Below are positions 1 through 6,611 of a DNA stretch of 14,595 nucleotides, piece after piece (the first letter of the stretch is position 1; each line of letters opens with the position of its first letter). The notes under the pieces were generated by a model. It saw only the letters and a list, made by a program, of their open reading frames with translations, did not search any database and had not been told where the DNA came from. The stretch is taken from contig FR899741.1 of the NCBI GenBank assembly GCA_000437275.1, positions 206,372 to 220,966 of the forward strand. Reading direction: 5' to 3'. Source of the stretch: Clostridium sp. CAG:411 (GTDB taxonomy: Bacteria > Bacillota > Clostridia > Lachnospirales > Lachnospiraceae). Made by a program: the position numbers and the translations under genes.

Positions 1-97
1 CCTCTGCCACTTTAAAATTTACTCCCTTTAACACCGGATATCTTTTATCCAATTCCCCCTTGTATGTTTTCTCAATCTCCTTTCATTCAACTATCAT
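1..97 (-). pseudogene. ABC transporter ATPase, 5' end, TGA at codon 5
   Basis: This is the start of an ABC-transporter ATP-binding subunit that runs off the left edge. The ATG (95-97) follows a strong ribosome site, AGGAGAGG, 4 nt upstream, and overlaps the stop of the preceding permease gene as ATGA, which indicates translational coupling. The frame reads M-I-V-E-stop and then stays open to the edge as KEIEKTYKGELDKRY followed by PVLKGVNFKV. This is the usual N-terminal beta strand and A-loop Tyr of MacB/LolD-type ATPases. The TGA (83-85) therefore interrupts an otherwise normal gene at codon 5. No well-spaced alternative start is visible downstream; a TTG at 50-52 has a G-rich stretch only 2 nt away. 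The Walker motifs lie outside the window, so the family call rests on about 27 residues and on the permease neighbours. A sequencing error cannot be excluded. Confidence 0.6.
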
Positions 98-633
98 AAT
101 ACCTCTCCTTGTTTTTGTTCTTCATTCCGTATCACACACCCAAATACAATAGCTGTGTTTAACAAATAAACCATAAAAAAGATTATTGTAACATACCATC
201 CCAATCGCAGTAATCCAGCATAGGGTTCCAAATTAAAACGAGCCAAAATCACTTCATGCGCTGCGTTGCTAAACCATCTTCCTCTAGAAAGTTTATAGCT
301 TATTTTTTGTGCAACTCCTCCTAGATATACCAATCCAGGGCTATCCAAACTATCCATCCCATCTACACATTTTTTGCCATTTCTCTCAATATATCCTACG
401 CGCTCTTTTCCTAAAATATTTTGTAACTTTTCTATATCAACATCTAAGCTTTCCTTACGTGTAGCATAATAAAGCGATTTTTCTGAAACCTTAATATTTC
501 TCAACATCTGTACATCCGCAGAAGTCAACACAAAAGATATATTAAAAATAAAAGATACTAAAACTAATTGTGCAGCTAAAAACATGGCCACCGGCATATT
601 TTGTACATACATTTTCGTCATTATTTTTAACAT
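94..633 (-). CDS. FtsX/MacB-type ABC transporter permease subunit, short
   Basis: This 179-aa membrane protein belongs to the FtsX/MacB-like permease class. One membrane segment lies near residues 14-37, an extracytoplasmic stretch follows at about 38-142, and a second membrane segment lies near 146-167. The segment SRGRWFS...EVILA resembles the end of a MacB-type periplasmic core domain, but the sequence moves into a membrane helix soon after it. The domain is thus much shorter than usual and only two helices are present, where full FtsX-type permeases have four. It may be a reduced or internally deleted paralogue. The ATG at 631-633 has TAGGAG about 6 nt upstream, and that site overlaps the stop of the upstream permease gene. 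It is coupled downstream to the ATPase by an ATGA overlap. The transported substrate cannot be deduced. Confidence 0.6.
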   Translation of the reverse strand: MLKIMTKMYVQNMPVAMFLAAQLVLVSFIFNISFVLTSADVQMLRNIKVSEKSLYYATRKESLDVDIEKLQNILGKERVGYIERNGKKCVDGMDSLDSPGLVYLGGVAQKISYKLSRGRWFSNAAHEVILARFNLEPYAGLLRLGWYVTIIFFMVYLLNTAIVFGCVIRNEEQKQGEVL

Positions 634-642
634 TTTTTTCTC

Positions 643-1140
643 CTATAAAAATGGTTCTGGTGCAACTGTTTTTATTTGTTTTAGCCGTATCCAATTTATT
701 ATTCCTAAAAGTATTTGCAAATCAAAATGAATGCGAAAAAAACTTGCAAGCATAGCTAAAACAGATATTTTTTCTCCAATTACAACAAAAAATGCCACAT
801 ATAAAACAACTGGAATAATCGTTGCTTTCATCTGAAATTTTAATAATTCTACTTGTAACCCCCTGTATAATATAATCTGATTTACTCCGAGCATTTTTAA
901 TATCCTATAATCTTTTTCTCTTTCTTTTATGCTATACAACCATAGAGATAAAAAACCTAAAAAAATGCTAAATGCTATTATTCCGTACTCTTGCTTTTTT
1001 ATCCAATATAATAGTAAAAAATCCACGCATCGCCTATCAGGGTTAATCACCGACAAAACAACTAGCAATAAACTAATGCACAAAAAATATAAAAGCATTC
1101 TTTCGCTTTTCCAAAATGCAGCATTTACCTTTTTTACCAA
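643..1140 (-). CDS. FtsX-like ABC transporter permease subunit, short
   Basis: This is a predicted 165-aa membrane protein. Hydrophobic segments lie near residues 14-32, 52-70, 104-122 and, more weakly, 126-148. After the second helix comes SIKEREKDYRILKMLGV, which is the cytoplasmic coupling motif of FtsX-type permeases (ExxRxxxILKxLG). There is almost no extracytoplasmic domain between helices 1 and 2. The chosen start is a TTG at 1138-1140, preceded by AGAGGTGG about 4 nt upstream. An in-frame TTG at 1161 would add seven residues but has no ribosome site and lies at the edge of the repeat element at 1158-1292. The stop is 9 nt before the next permease gene. The two permeases and the ATPase probably form one exporter-like complex, now doubtful because of the ATPase nonsense codon. 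Confidence 0.62.
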   Translation of the reverse strand: MVKKVNAAFWKSERMLLYFLCISLLLVVLSVINPDRRCVDFLLLYWIKKQEYGIIAFSIFLGFLSLWLYSIKEREKDYRILKMLGVNQIILYRGLQVELLKFQMKATIIPVVLYVAFFVVIGEKISVLAMLASFFRIHFDLQILLGIINWIRLKQIKTVAPEPFL

Positions 1141-1157
1141 AAAACCACCTCTTTTTG

Positions 1158-1292
1158 TCAAAGATATTCACAATCTGTGTTGCTACTTGAAAGTAGCACT
1201 ACGTGCCTTACGAGATACAGGGCTTAGCCCCAGCATCTCGTAGTGGGAGTACCCACTACCTAAAGGCAGCAGATTTTCTTGCTCTTTTATAA
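1158..1292 (+). mobile_element. IS200/IS605-like short non-autonomous element, copy A
   Basis: This intergenic repeat is a diverged copy of the element at 9594-9756 in the same orientation. Shared blocks in order are TCAARGATATTC, GCTACTTG, CGTGCCTTACGAG, CCCCA, CTCGT, CCTAAAGGCAG and TTTTCTTG, ending CTTTTATAAA. It has no terminal inverted repeats but several internal hairpins: GCTACTT/AAGTAGC, GTAGTGGG/CCCACTAC, and an ACGAGAT/ATCTCGT stem. Subterminal palindromes without terminal inverted repeats and a CCTAAAGG-type right-end hairpin suggest IS200/IS605 ends, so this may be a PATE-like derivative. There is no transposase or TnpB reading frame. Its right end contains the hemL stop codon (1287-1289), so it forms the 3' UTR of the tetrapyrrole transcript. 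The family assignment is inference. Confidence 0.5.
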
Positions 1293-2570
1293 ACAACTTT
1301 CCATATCTGCCAAAGTCTTATCAATATCTGCCTCTGTATGTGATGCAGACAAAAAGATGGATTCAAACTGACTTGGTCCAAAGTAATTTCCATGCACAAG
1401 CATTTTCTTAAAGTATTCTGCAAATTTTTCTGTATCTGCTGTTTTAGCTGTCGTATAATTTTCCACTGGTTGCTCTGTAAAATAGAGACAAGACAAAGAA
1501 CCTTCTCCCACCATGCGGTAAGGCAACCCTTTTTTCTCAAGTATGCTATTGGCTCCTATGCGAAGTCTATCCCCAAGTTTTTGCAGTTTTTGATAGATAT
1601 CCAGATTTTCTTTTAAAATTGTCAATTGAGTAATTCCTGCGCACATTGCAACTGGATTTCCACTAAGCGTTCCTGCCTGATACACACTTCCAAGCGGTGC
1701 AACCACCTGCATTACATCACGCCTTCCTCCATAAGCTCCAACTGGCATTCCTCCGCCAATAATCTTTCCGAAGGTAAGTAAATCCGGCTTAACGCCAAAG
1801 TATTCACTTGCCCCTCCTGCTGCCAAACGAAATCCAGTAATTACCTCGTCAAAAATCAATAATGCATGATTCTTATCGCAAAGTTCCCGCAATCCTTGTA
1901 AAAATCCCTCTTTTGGAAGCACTACTCCCATATTTGCTGCAATCGGTTCTACAATTACACAAGCAATCTGTTCTTTATTCTTTTCAAATAATTCTTCCAC
2001 ACTAGATAAATTATTATATTCTGCGGTAAGTGTATCCTGCACACAGCCTTTTGGCACTCCACTACTATCCGGCACTCCCGTTGTTAAGGCACCAGAACCC
2101 GCTTTTACCAATAATGCGTCGGAATGTCCATGATAACACCCTGCAAACTTAATAATCTTATTTTTTCCTGTAAATCCTCTTGCTGTGCGGATTGCACTCA
2201 TTACCGCTTCTGTCCCAGAATTTACCATACGCACCATTTCCAATGCAGGTACCATAGATACCATCAATTCAGCCATCTCTACTTCAAGTGCAGTTGCTGC
2301 TCCAAAGCTAATTCCTTCCTCTAACTGTGTTCGAATCGCCGCAAGGACCCGTTCATCATTGTGTCCTAATATCATTGGTCCCCAAGAACCAACATAATCT
2401 GTATATTTATTTCCGTCCTCGTCATAGATATACTGCCCTTTTGCACGTTTTATAAATACTGGTTGTCCACCTACCGGACCAAAAGCACGAACCGGACTAT
2501 TGACACCTCCCGGCATAAGTTTTTCTGCACGCATAAATAAATTCTTGGATGTTTCTACTGTGTACTCCAT
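1287..2570 (-). CDS. hemL: Glutamate-1-semialdehyde 2,1-aminomutase
   Basis: HemL is a cytosolic PLP enzyme that moves the amino group of glutamate-1-semialdehyde to give 5-aminolevulinate, the second step of the C5 pathway. The 427-aa product has the full family length. Visible landmarks are the N-terminal LMPGGVNSPVRAF, the PLP-phosphate contact VNSGTEA (about 117-123), CYHGHSD (145-151), the aspartate in FDEVITGFR (about 240-248) and the Schiff-base lysine K269 in LTFGKIIGGGMP. The ATG shares one base with the hemB stop (TAATG), and AAGAAGGGAGA lies just upstream inside hemB, so translation is coupled. It is the last gene of the tetrapyrrole block; its stop lies within the right end of repeat copy A. 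A paralogous aminotransferase is very unlikely given the motifs and the neighbours. Confidence 0.97.
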   Translation of the reverse strand: MEYTVETSKNLFMRAEKLMPGGVNSPVRAFGPVGGQPVFIKRAKGQYIYDEDGNKYTDYVGSWGPMILGHNDERVLAAIRTQLEEGISFGAATALEVEMAELMVSMVPALEMVRMVNSGTEAVMSAIRTARGFTGKNKIIKFAGCYHGHSDALLVKAGSGALTTGVPDSSGVPKGCVQDTLTAEYNNLSSVEELFEKNKEQIACVIVEPIAANMGVVLPKEGFLQGLRELCDKNHALLIFDEVITGFRLAAGGASEYFGVKPDLLTFGKIIGGGMPVGAYGGRRDVMQVVAPLGSVYQAGTLSGNPVAMCAGITQLTILKENLDIYQKLQKLGDRLRIGANSILEKKGLPYRMVGEGSLSCLYFTEQPVENYTTAKTADTEKFAEYFKKMLVHGNYFGPSQFESIFLSASHTEADIDKTLADMESCL

Positions 2571-3553
2571 TAGCCAATTCTCCCTTCTTTCATAAAACCA
2601 GCAAGTTCTTTTGCATAATAGGTGATCAGTAAATCTGCCCCTGCACGATACATAGAGACTGCTGTCTCACAAACAATAGATGATTCATCAATATACCCTG
2701 CTGCCGCTGCTGCCTTAATCATTGCATACTCTCCACTCACACTATAAGTTGCAATCGGTTTCTCAAAATGATTTCTCACTTCACGAACAACATCTAAAAA
2801 CGACAATGCTGGTTTTACCATCAAAATATCAGCACCTTCCTTATCATCCAATGCAGCCTCCCTAAGAGCTTCCCGACGATTGTGATAATCCATCTGATAT
2901 CCTTTTCGGTCCCCAAACCCTGGAGCTGAACCTGCCGCATCACGAAATGGTCCATAAAAGGCAGAGGCATATTTTACTGCATAAGACATAATTGGAATAT
3001 TTGTAAATGCATTCTCATCTAACACCTTGCGAAGCGCACCAACTCTTCCATCCATCATATCCGATGGTGCCACCATATCTGATCCTGCCTGTGCATGAGA
3101 AAGTGCTGTCTTTGCAAGTACCTCTAACGTTTTATCATTATCCACTTCCTGTCCATGTAAAATGCCACAATGTCCATGCGAAGTATATTCACACATACAA
3201 ACATCTGTAATCAGATATAAATTAGGATAATTTTCTTTGATAGTTCGAATTGCTTTTTGGATAATTCCTTCACAATCCCACGCACTGCTTCCACAAGCAT
3301 CTTTATGAGCAGGAATCCCAAACAACAATAAACTTTGCACCCCTGCATCACTTATTTTATCCAGTTCCTCACTCAAACGGTCAATGCTATACCGATACTG
3401 TCCTGGCATAGAAACAATCTCTTCTTTTCTATTTTCCCCTTCCATCACAAACAACGGATAAATCAAAGTATCTGCTGACATTCTCGTTTCACGCATCATC
3501 CCTCTAATAACTGGATTTTTTCTTAATCTTCTTGGTCTTTCCACTAAGTTCAT
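2570..3553 (-). CDS. hemB: Delta-aminolevulinic acid dehydratase (porphobilinogen synthase), Zn-type
   Basis: HemB condenses two molecules of 5-aminolevulinate to porphobilinogen in the cytosol. The 327-aa product shows the family landmarks: N-terminal RPRRLRKN, the Schiff-base lysines K194 (in YAVKYASAFYGPFR) and K247 (in ILMVKPALSF), and VAPSDMMDGRV at about 161-171. The segment DVCMCEYTSHGHCG carries Cys119, Cys121 and Cys129, the three-cysteine catalytic zinc site, so this is a zinc-dependent rather than a magnesium-type enzyme. The ATG at 3551-3553 follows AAGAAGGAAG at close spacing. The gene overlaps hemL by one base. The 154-bp gap upstream holds a TATAAT box (3602-3607) and a partial repeat, so hemB-hemL may also be transcribed separately from cobA-hemD. 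Confidence 0.97.
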   Translation of the reverse strand: MNLVERPRRLRKNPVIRGMMRETRMSADTLIYPLFVMEGENRKEEIVSMPGQYRYSIDRLSEELDKISDAGVQSLLLFGIPAHKDACGSSAWDCEGIIQKAIRTIKENYPNLYLITDVCMCEYTSHGHCGILHGQEVDNDKTLEVLAKTALSHAQAGSDMVAPSDMMDGRVGALRKVLDENAFTNIPIMSYAVKYASAFYGPFRDAAGSAPGFGDRKGYQMDYHNRREALREAALDDKEGADILMVKPALSFLDVVREVRNHFEKPIATYSVSGEYAMIKAAAAAGYIDESSIVCETAVSMYRAGADLLITYYAKELAGFMKEGRIG

Positions 3554-3601
3554 ATTTCTTCCTTCTTTCTATGGTTTTTCTAGCAATTCTGATTTTGTAT
3601 T

Positions 3602-3607
3602 ATTATA
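3602..3607 (-). promoter_or_regulatory. Possible -10 box upstream of hemB
   Basis: A perfect TATAAT lies on the minus strand 49 nt before the hemB start. No good TTGACA-like -35 sits at 16-18 nt, so this is a weak promoter prediction based on the -10 hexamer and on its position in the only long gap before hemB. Confidence 0.3.
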
Positions 3608-3641
3608 CACTTTGTATGCAAATACAGTGCTGACTATTTTA

Positions 3642-3702
3642 TCAAGGGAGCATTTGCAATCCGCACTGCTACTTGCTCCTCTTCTCCTATAAACGTAGCA
3701 CC
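3642..3702 (+). repeat. Partial left end of the IS200/IS605-like element, copy C
   Basis: The stretch begins TCAAGGGAGC and continues TTTGCAATCCGC and GCTACTTGCTC. This matches the left portion of the copy at 9594 (TCAAGGATATTC, GCAATCCGC, GCTACTTGCTC). The right-end hairpins seen in copies A and B are missing. GGAGCA (3646-3651) and TGCTCC (3674-3679) form an inverted repeat around the core. It lies between cobA-hemD and hemB and is probably a truncated or decayed copy. Confidence 0.4.
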
Positions 3703-3707
3703 AATTT

Positions 3708-5279
3708 TTATCTATTTTCATGGTGTCCATCTATTGTAAGCAAAGTGTCTATCATGCTGTCTACCGAAGCCTTCTCGGAAACTGTCACATGCATATGATA
3801 TTTTTGCGCCTCTTTCGCCGTATGTTCGCCGATGCACACTGCATGGATCTCTCTATAATCTACTTTGGTAAAATTCTTAACAAACCCTTTCACTGTAGAT
3901 GCACTGGTAAACGTAACATAATCTATCTCCCCATCCAAAAATGCCTGTTCTATTTTTTCTCTTACTACTCCACCATTGGTATCTATCGTACGATATACCG
4001 CTACATCTTCATACTCCAATTCTGAATCCTGCAATCGTTTTGTAAGTAACAAAGATCCTTTCTCTGCTCGAAACAAATATACTTTTGTATCTTTCGAAAG
4101 TTTTTGTACCAACAATTCTCCCAACGCATTCGCAGAAAATGTTTTTGGCATATAGTCTGCAAAAATTCCATACTGCTCTAATTTTCTTTTTGTAGCTGAA
4201 CCTATCACAGCAAAGGAAAGTTTAGGATCAGCAAGAATACTTCTAATATCTTTTTTTTGCCTTCGTAACTGCAAAAAGAAATCTTCTACCCCTTGTGGAC
4301 TGGTAAACGCAATGCATTTTTTTTCTTCACTTTCCTCTATTTTCTTAATCGCATTCCAAAAATCCTGTTCTAACTTTGGTTCCCCCAGTTCGTTAATCGG
4401 AATCGTCTGAAGCGTAGGAAATTCAATCACCTGCGCACCTAAATCCCGCACTTTCTTAGTGAAAGTAACCATTCGATTTTTAGGACGGGTAAGTAAAATC
4501 TGTTTGCCAAACAATGGCTTTTTCTCAAACCACGCAAATTTTTTTTCCAGTGAGCAAACCTGCCCCACTACGATAATAGCAGGACTTTTTATTCCTACCT
4601 TTTCTGCTTCCTTTTTTAAAGTTTCCACTGTTGCTACAACCCTTTTCTGGTGACAGGTTGTTCCACGTTCCAGAATGGCTGCTGGCATATCCTTACACAT
4701 TCCATTTTCTATCAAAGAACTACAAATTTTATCCATTGCACTTACACCCATAAGAAATACCAATGTTGCCTGCATTTCCACTAATGCTTTAAAATCAATA
4801 TCTAAAGACTCTCCCTTTTTCTTATGTCCTGTAATCACATGAAAAGAAGAAGTGAAATTTCTATGTGTCACTGGTATCCCATTGTAAGCAGGTACCGCAA
4901 TGGAAGAAGTAATTCCCGGAACAATTTCAAACGGAATCTGCTCTTTCACTAACTGCTCTAACTCCTCTCCCCCTCTTCCAAACACAAAAGGATCTCCTCC
5001 TTTTAAGCGTACTACTTTTTTCCCTTCTTTTGCTTTTTCTAAAAGAAGTTGATTGATCTCTTGTTGTGGCAACGTATGATGAGCAGCACGTTTTCCTACA
5101 TCTAGCAGCTCTGCCTTTTGAGGTAGAAGTGCCAGAAGTTCTAAACTGATCAACGCATCAAAAATAATAACCTCTGCCTCCTGTAAAACTTTGAAGCCTT
5201 TTTGTGAAAGCAATCCAACATCACCAGGTCCCGCCCCTACAAGCCATACTTTTCCATTCTGTTTTTTATTCGCATACAT
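3708..5279 (-). CDS. cobA-hemD: Uroporphyrinogen-III C-methyltransferase / uroporphyrinogen-III synthase fusion
   Basis: This bifunctional 523-aa protein has an N-terminal SUMT domain (about 10-245) that methylates uroporphyrinogen III twice with SAM to give precorrin-2. Its C-terminal HemD domain (about 257-520) cyclises hydroxymethylbilane to uroporphyrinogen III. SUMT landmarks are VGAGPGD (14-20), RLKGGDPFVFGRGGEE (91-106), VPGITSS and PVTHR (137-140). HemD landmarks are ILLTRP, FTSPQGVEDFF, FTSASTVKGF and IGEHTAKEA. The fusion sends the intermediate straight to precorrin-2, away from coproporphyrin. The start chosen is the ATG at 5277-5279, with AAGGAAGG 8 nt upstream. An ATG at 5321 would add 14 residues but lacks a ribosome site. 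A 193-bp gap with a promoter-like pair separates it from hemC. Confidence 0.95.
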   Translation of the reverse strand: MYANKKQNGKVWLVGAGPGDVGLLSQKGFKVLQEAEVIIFDALISLELLALLPQKAELLDVGKRAAHHTLPQQEINQLLLEKAKEGKKVVRLKGGDPFVFGRGGEELEQLVKEQIPFEIVPGITSSIAVPAYNGIPVTHRNFTSSFHVITGHKKKGESLDIDFKALVEMQATLVFLMGVSAMDKICSSLIENGMCKDMPAAILERGTTCHQKRVVATVETLKKEAEKVGIKSPAIIVVGQVCSLEKKFAWFEKKPLFGKQILLTRPKNRMVTFTKKVRDLGAQVIEFPTLQTIPINELGEPKLEQDFWNAIKKIEESEEKKCIAFTSPQGVEDFFLQLRRQKKDIRSILADPKLSFAVIGSATKRKLEQYGIFADYMPKTFSANALGELLVQKLSKDTKVYLFRAEKGSLLLTKRLQDSELEYEDVAVYRTIDTNGGVVREKIEQAFLDGEIDYVTFTSASTVKGFVKNFTKVDYREIHAVCIGEHTAKEAQKYHMHVTVSEKASVDSMIDTLLTIDGHHENR

Positions 5280-5410
5280 GTGCTGTGCCTTCCTTTCCAC
5301 ACATTTTTGACATTCAGTCATAAGTCATTTTTGCGTTACGATTTATACTCAAATGCACGCAATAACACCTTTGGAACAATACTACACAAGAAAATTGTAC
5401 ACAACTGTAA

Positions 5411-5438
5411 ATAATAGCCTTTCCTACCGTATTTTCAA
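5411..5438 (-). promoter_or_regulatory. Candidate sigma-A promoter for cobA-hemD
   Basis: On the minus strand TTGAAA (5433-5438) and TATTAT (5411-5416) are separated by 16 nt, each one base from consensus. They lie in the 193-bp hemC/cobA-hemD gap, about 130 nt before the chosen start. This would give the distal genes cobA-hemD, hemB and hemL their own promoter. No operator or riboswitch was recognised in the leader. Confidence 0.42.
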
Positions 5439-5472
5439 TATCAAAAAATCCTACCTATCGACAGTGTTCTCC

Positions 5473-6366
5473 TCAACTTTCGTTTTTCCATCTTTCCTGC
5501 AAGTTTCGAGCAAGTTTTTCTCCCAATACTTTCGCTTCAGACACGGTTCCAGTAATCGTTCCCACCGAAAAATCTTTCGCTGGCTCATGATAGTAGAGAC
5601 CTTTTAATGTTACTTTATCTTCATTGACTTTAGCAAACGCAGCAATAGGAGAACTGCACCCACCATTCAATGCAGAAACAAAACTTCGTTCCGCTGTTGC
5701 TGCATATTCTGACTCAGCAGAGCAAACACAGGTAAGATAGGAATAATCTTCATCCTTTCTTCCCTGAAATGCCAAAATTCCCTGTCCTGCTGCCGGTATC
5801 ATTTCATCTGTTGAAAAGATTTTTGTAATATGCTTTTCCATAGAAATTCTTTTTAATCCTGCCACTGCCAAAATCGTAGCATCGTACCCTTCTTTTTCAA
5901 GTTTTTGCATTCTCGTTTGTACATTTCCGCGTATTCCTCGATAACTCGCTTTCGGATATAACCTTTTCAATTGTTCCATTCGTCTTCTGCTGGATGTTCC
6001 AATACACCCAGTTTGAAAACTTTCTTCTGCACCTTTTCTTACCAAAATCGCATCTCTTGGATCTTCTCTTTTTGAAAAGCCAAGCAGTGGTATTTCTTCT
6101 GGAATTTCCATCGGCAAATCCTTTAAACTATGAATGGTTATATCCACCCGACCATCTAGCAACGCCTGATCTAATTCTTTTACAAATAAGCCTTTTCCAC
6201 CAATCTGATCCAGATTTCGATCCAGTATCTTATCTCCTGTAGTTTTCATAGTTACAAGTTCAAATGCAATCTCTGGATGTTTTTTTTCTATTTCCTTTAA
6301 TACAAGCATCGTTTGTGCAACCGCAAGTTTACTTTCCCTGCTGCCTACTCGTATCACCTTTCTCAT
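5473..6366 (-). CDS. hemC: Porphobilinogen deaminase (hydroxymethylbilane synthase)
   Basis: HemC polymerises four porphobilinogens into hydroxymethylbilane using a covalent dipyrromethane cofactor. The 297-aa product has normal family length. Visible motifs are VGSRESKLAVAQ (7-18), KTTGDKI, GGKGLFVKELD (56-66), the catalytic aspartate D83 in HSLKDLP, GTSSRRR (123-129), RGIRGNVQTR, and the cofactor-anchoring Cys237 in LNGGCSSPIAA. That last motif differs from the commoner LEGGCQVPIG but keeps the cysteine. The ATG at 6364-6366 has AAGGAAG about 11 nt upstream. The preceding gene on the strand is hemA, but the gap is occupied by the MITE-like element at 6398-6610, so the two are no longer tightly spaced. 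Confidence 0.97.
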   Translation of the reverse strand: MRKVIRVGSRESKLAVAQTMLVLKEIEKKHPEIAFELVTMKTTGDKILDRNLDQIGGKGLFVKELDQALLDGRVDITIHSLKDLPMEIPEEIPLLGFSKREDPRDAILVRKGAEESFQTGCIGTSSRRRMEQLKRLYPKASYRGIRGNVQTRMQKLEKEGYDATILAVAGLKRISMEKHITKIFSTDEMIPAAGQGILAFQGRKDEDYSYLTCVCSAESEYAATAERSFVSALNGGCSSPIAAFAKVNEDKVTLKGLYYHEPAKDFSVGTITGTVSEAKVLGEKLARNLQERWKNES

Positions 6367-6501
6367 TCACCAATTCACTTCCTTCTTTTTAAAATTGTAA
6401 CTATTCAGAGGGTGCAATTCGTAAAATGCCAGATATACAGAATGACTAAAAATATATTGTTTATGGCTGGACATTTTACTCATCACGCCGTTATCGGCTA
6501 T

Positions 6502-6592
6502 ACCTGAGTATGTGTAACTTGTACCTTATCCGCAAGCGCAACACTTGTGCCTTATCCGCAAGCGCAACCGTACAAGTTACACATACTCAGGT
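6502..6592. repeat. Perfect 22-bp inverted repeat with 47-nt loop
   Basis: The arms 6502-6523 (starting ACCTGAGTATGTG) and 6571-6592 (ending CACATACTCAGGT) are exact reverse complements over 22 bp. In an operon transcript they would form a strong stem-loop. No U-run follows on either side, so it does not look like an intrinsic terminator; RNase III cleavage or mRNA stabilisation is more likely. Confidence 0.8.
6517..6568 (+). repeat. Two tandem 26-bp units
   Basis: Units 6517-6542 and 6543-6568 share the pattern ACTTGTRCCTTATCCGCAAG followed by CGCAAC and differ at one base, position 7. The first 7 bases of unit 1 are part of the left arm of the 22-bp inverted repeat. There are only two units, so this is a local duplication inside the MITE-like element and not an array. 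Confidence 0.75.
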
Positions 6593-6611
6593 TCACCCTC
6601 TGAACAGTTAT

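Larger units (their letters stand above)
6398..6610. mobile_element. MITE-like element between hemA and hemC
   Basis: This 213-bp stretch has terminal inverted repeats of 17 bp that match at 16 positions: TAACTATTCAGAGGGTG at 6398-6414, and the reverse complement of TAACTGTTCAGAGGGTG at 6594-6610. Both ends begin with TA, which would suit a TA target duplication as in IS630/mariner-type MITEs. Inside are a perfect 22-bp inverted repeat (6502-6523 and 6571-6592) and two 26-bp tandem units. It encodes no protein. It starts 2 bp downstream of the hemA stop and ends 32 bp before the hemC start, so it lies inside the operon and would be transcribed with it. The family assignment is inference from structure only. 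Confidence 0.65.

Noticed and set aside
1256..1540. Minus-strand frame within the 3' part of hemL
   Set aside because: It is the wrong frame of a well-conserved gene; the composition (many Gln, Arg, Trp) is not protein-like for this organism.
5280..5321. Longer start of cobA-hemD with 14 extra residues (MTECQKCVERKAQH)
   Set aside because: There is no ribosome site before that ATG, while AAGGAAGG precedes the ATG at 5277-5279 at ideal spacing.
6517..6568. Small CRISPR-like array
   Set aside because: There are only two adjacent 26-bp units with no spacers, inside an element with terminal inverted repeats.
6502..6592. Intrinsic terminator between hemA and hemC
   Set aside because: The stem is strong, but neither strand has a following U-run.
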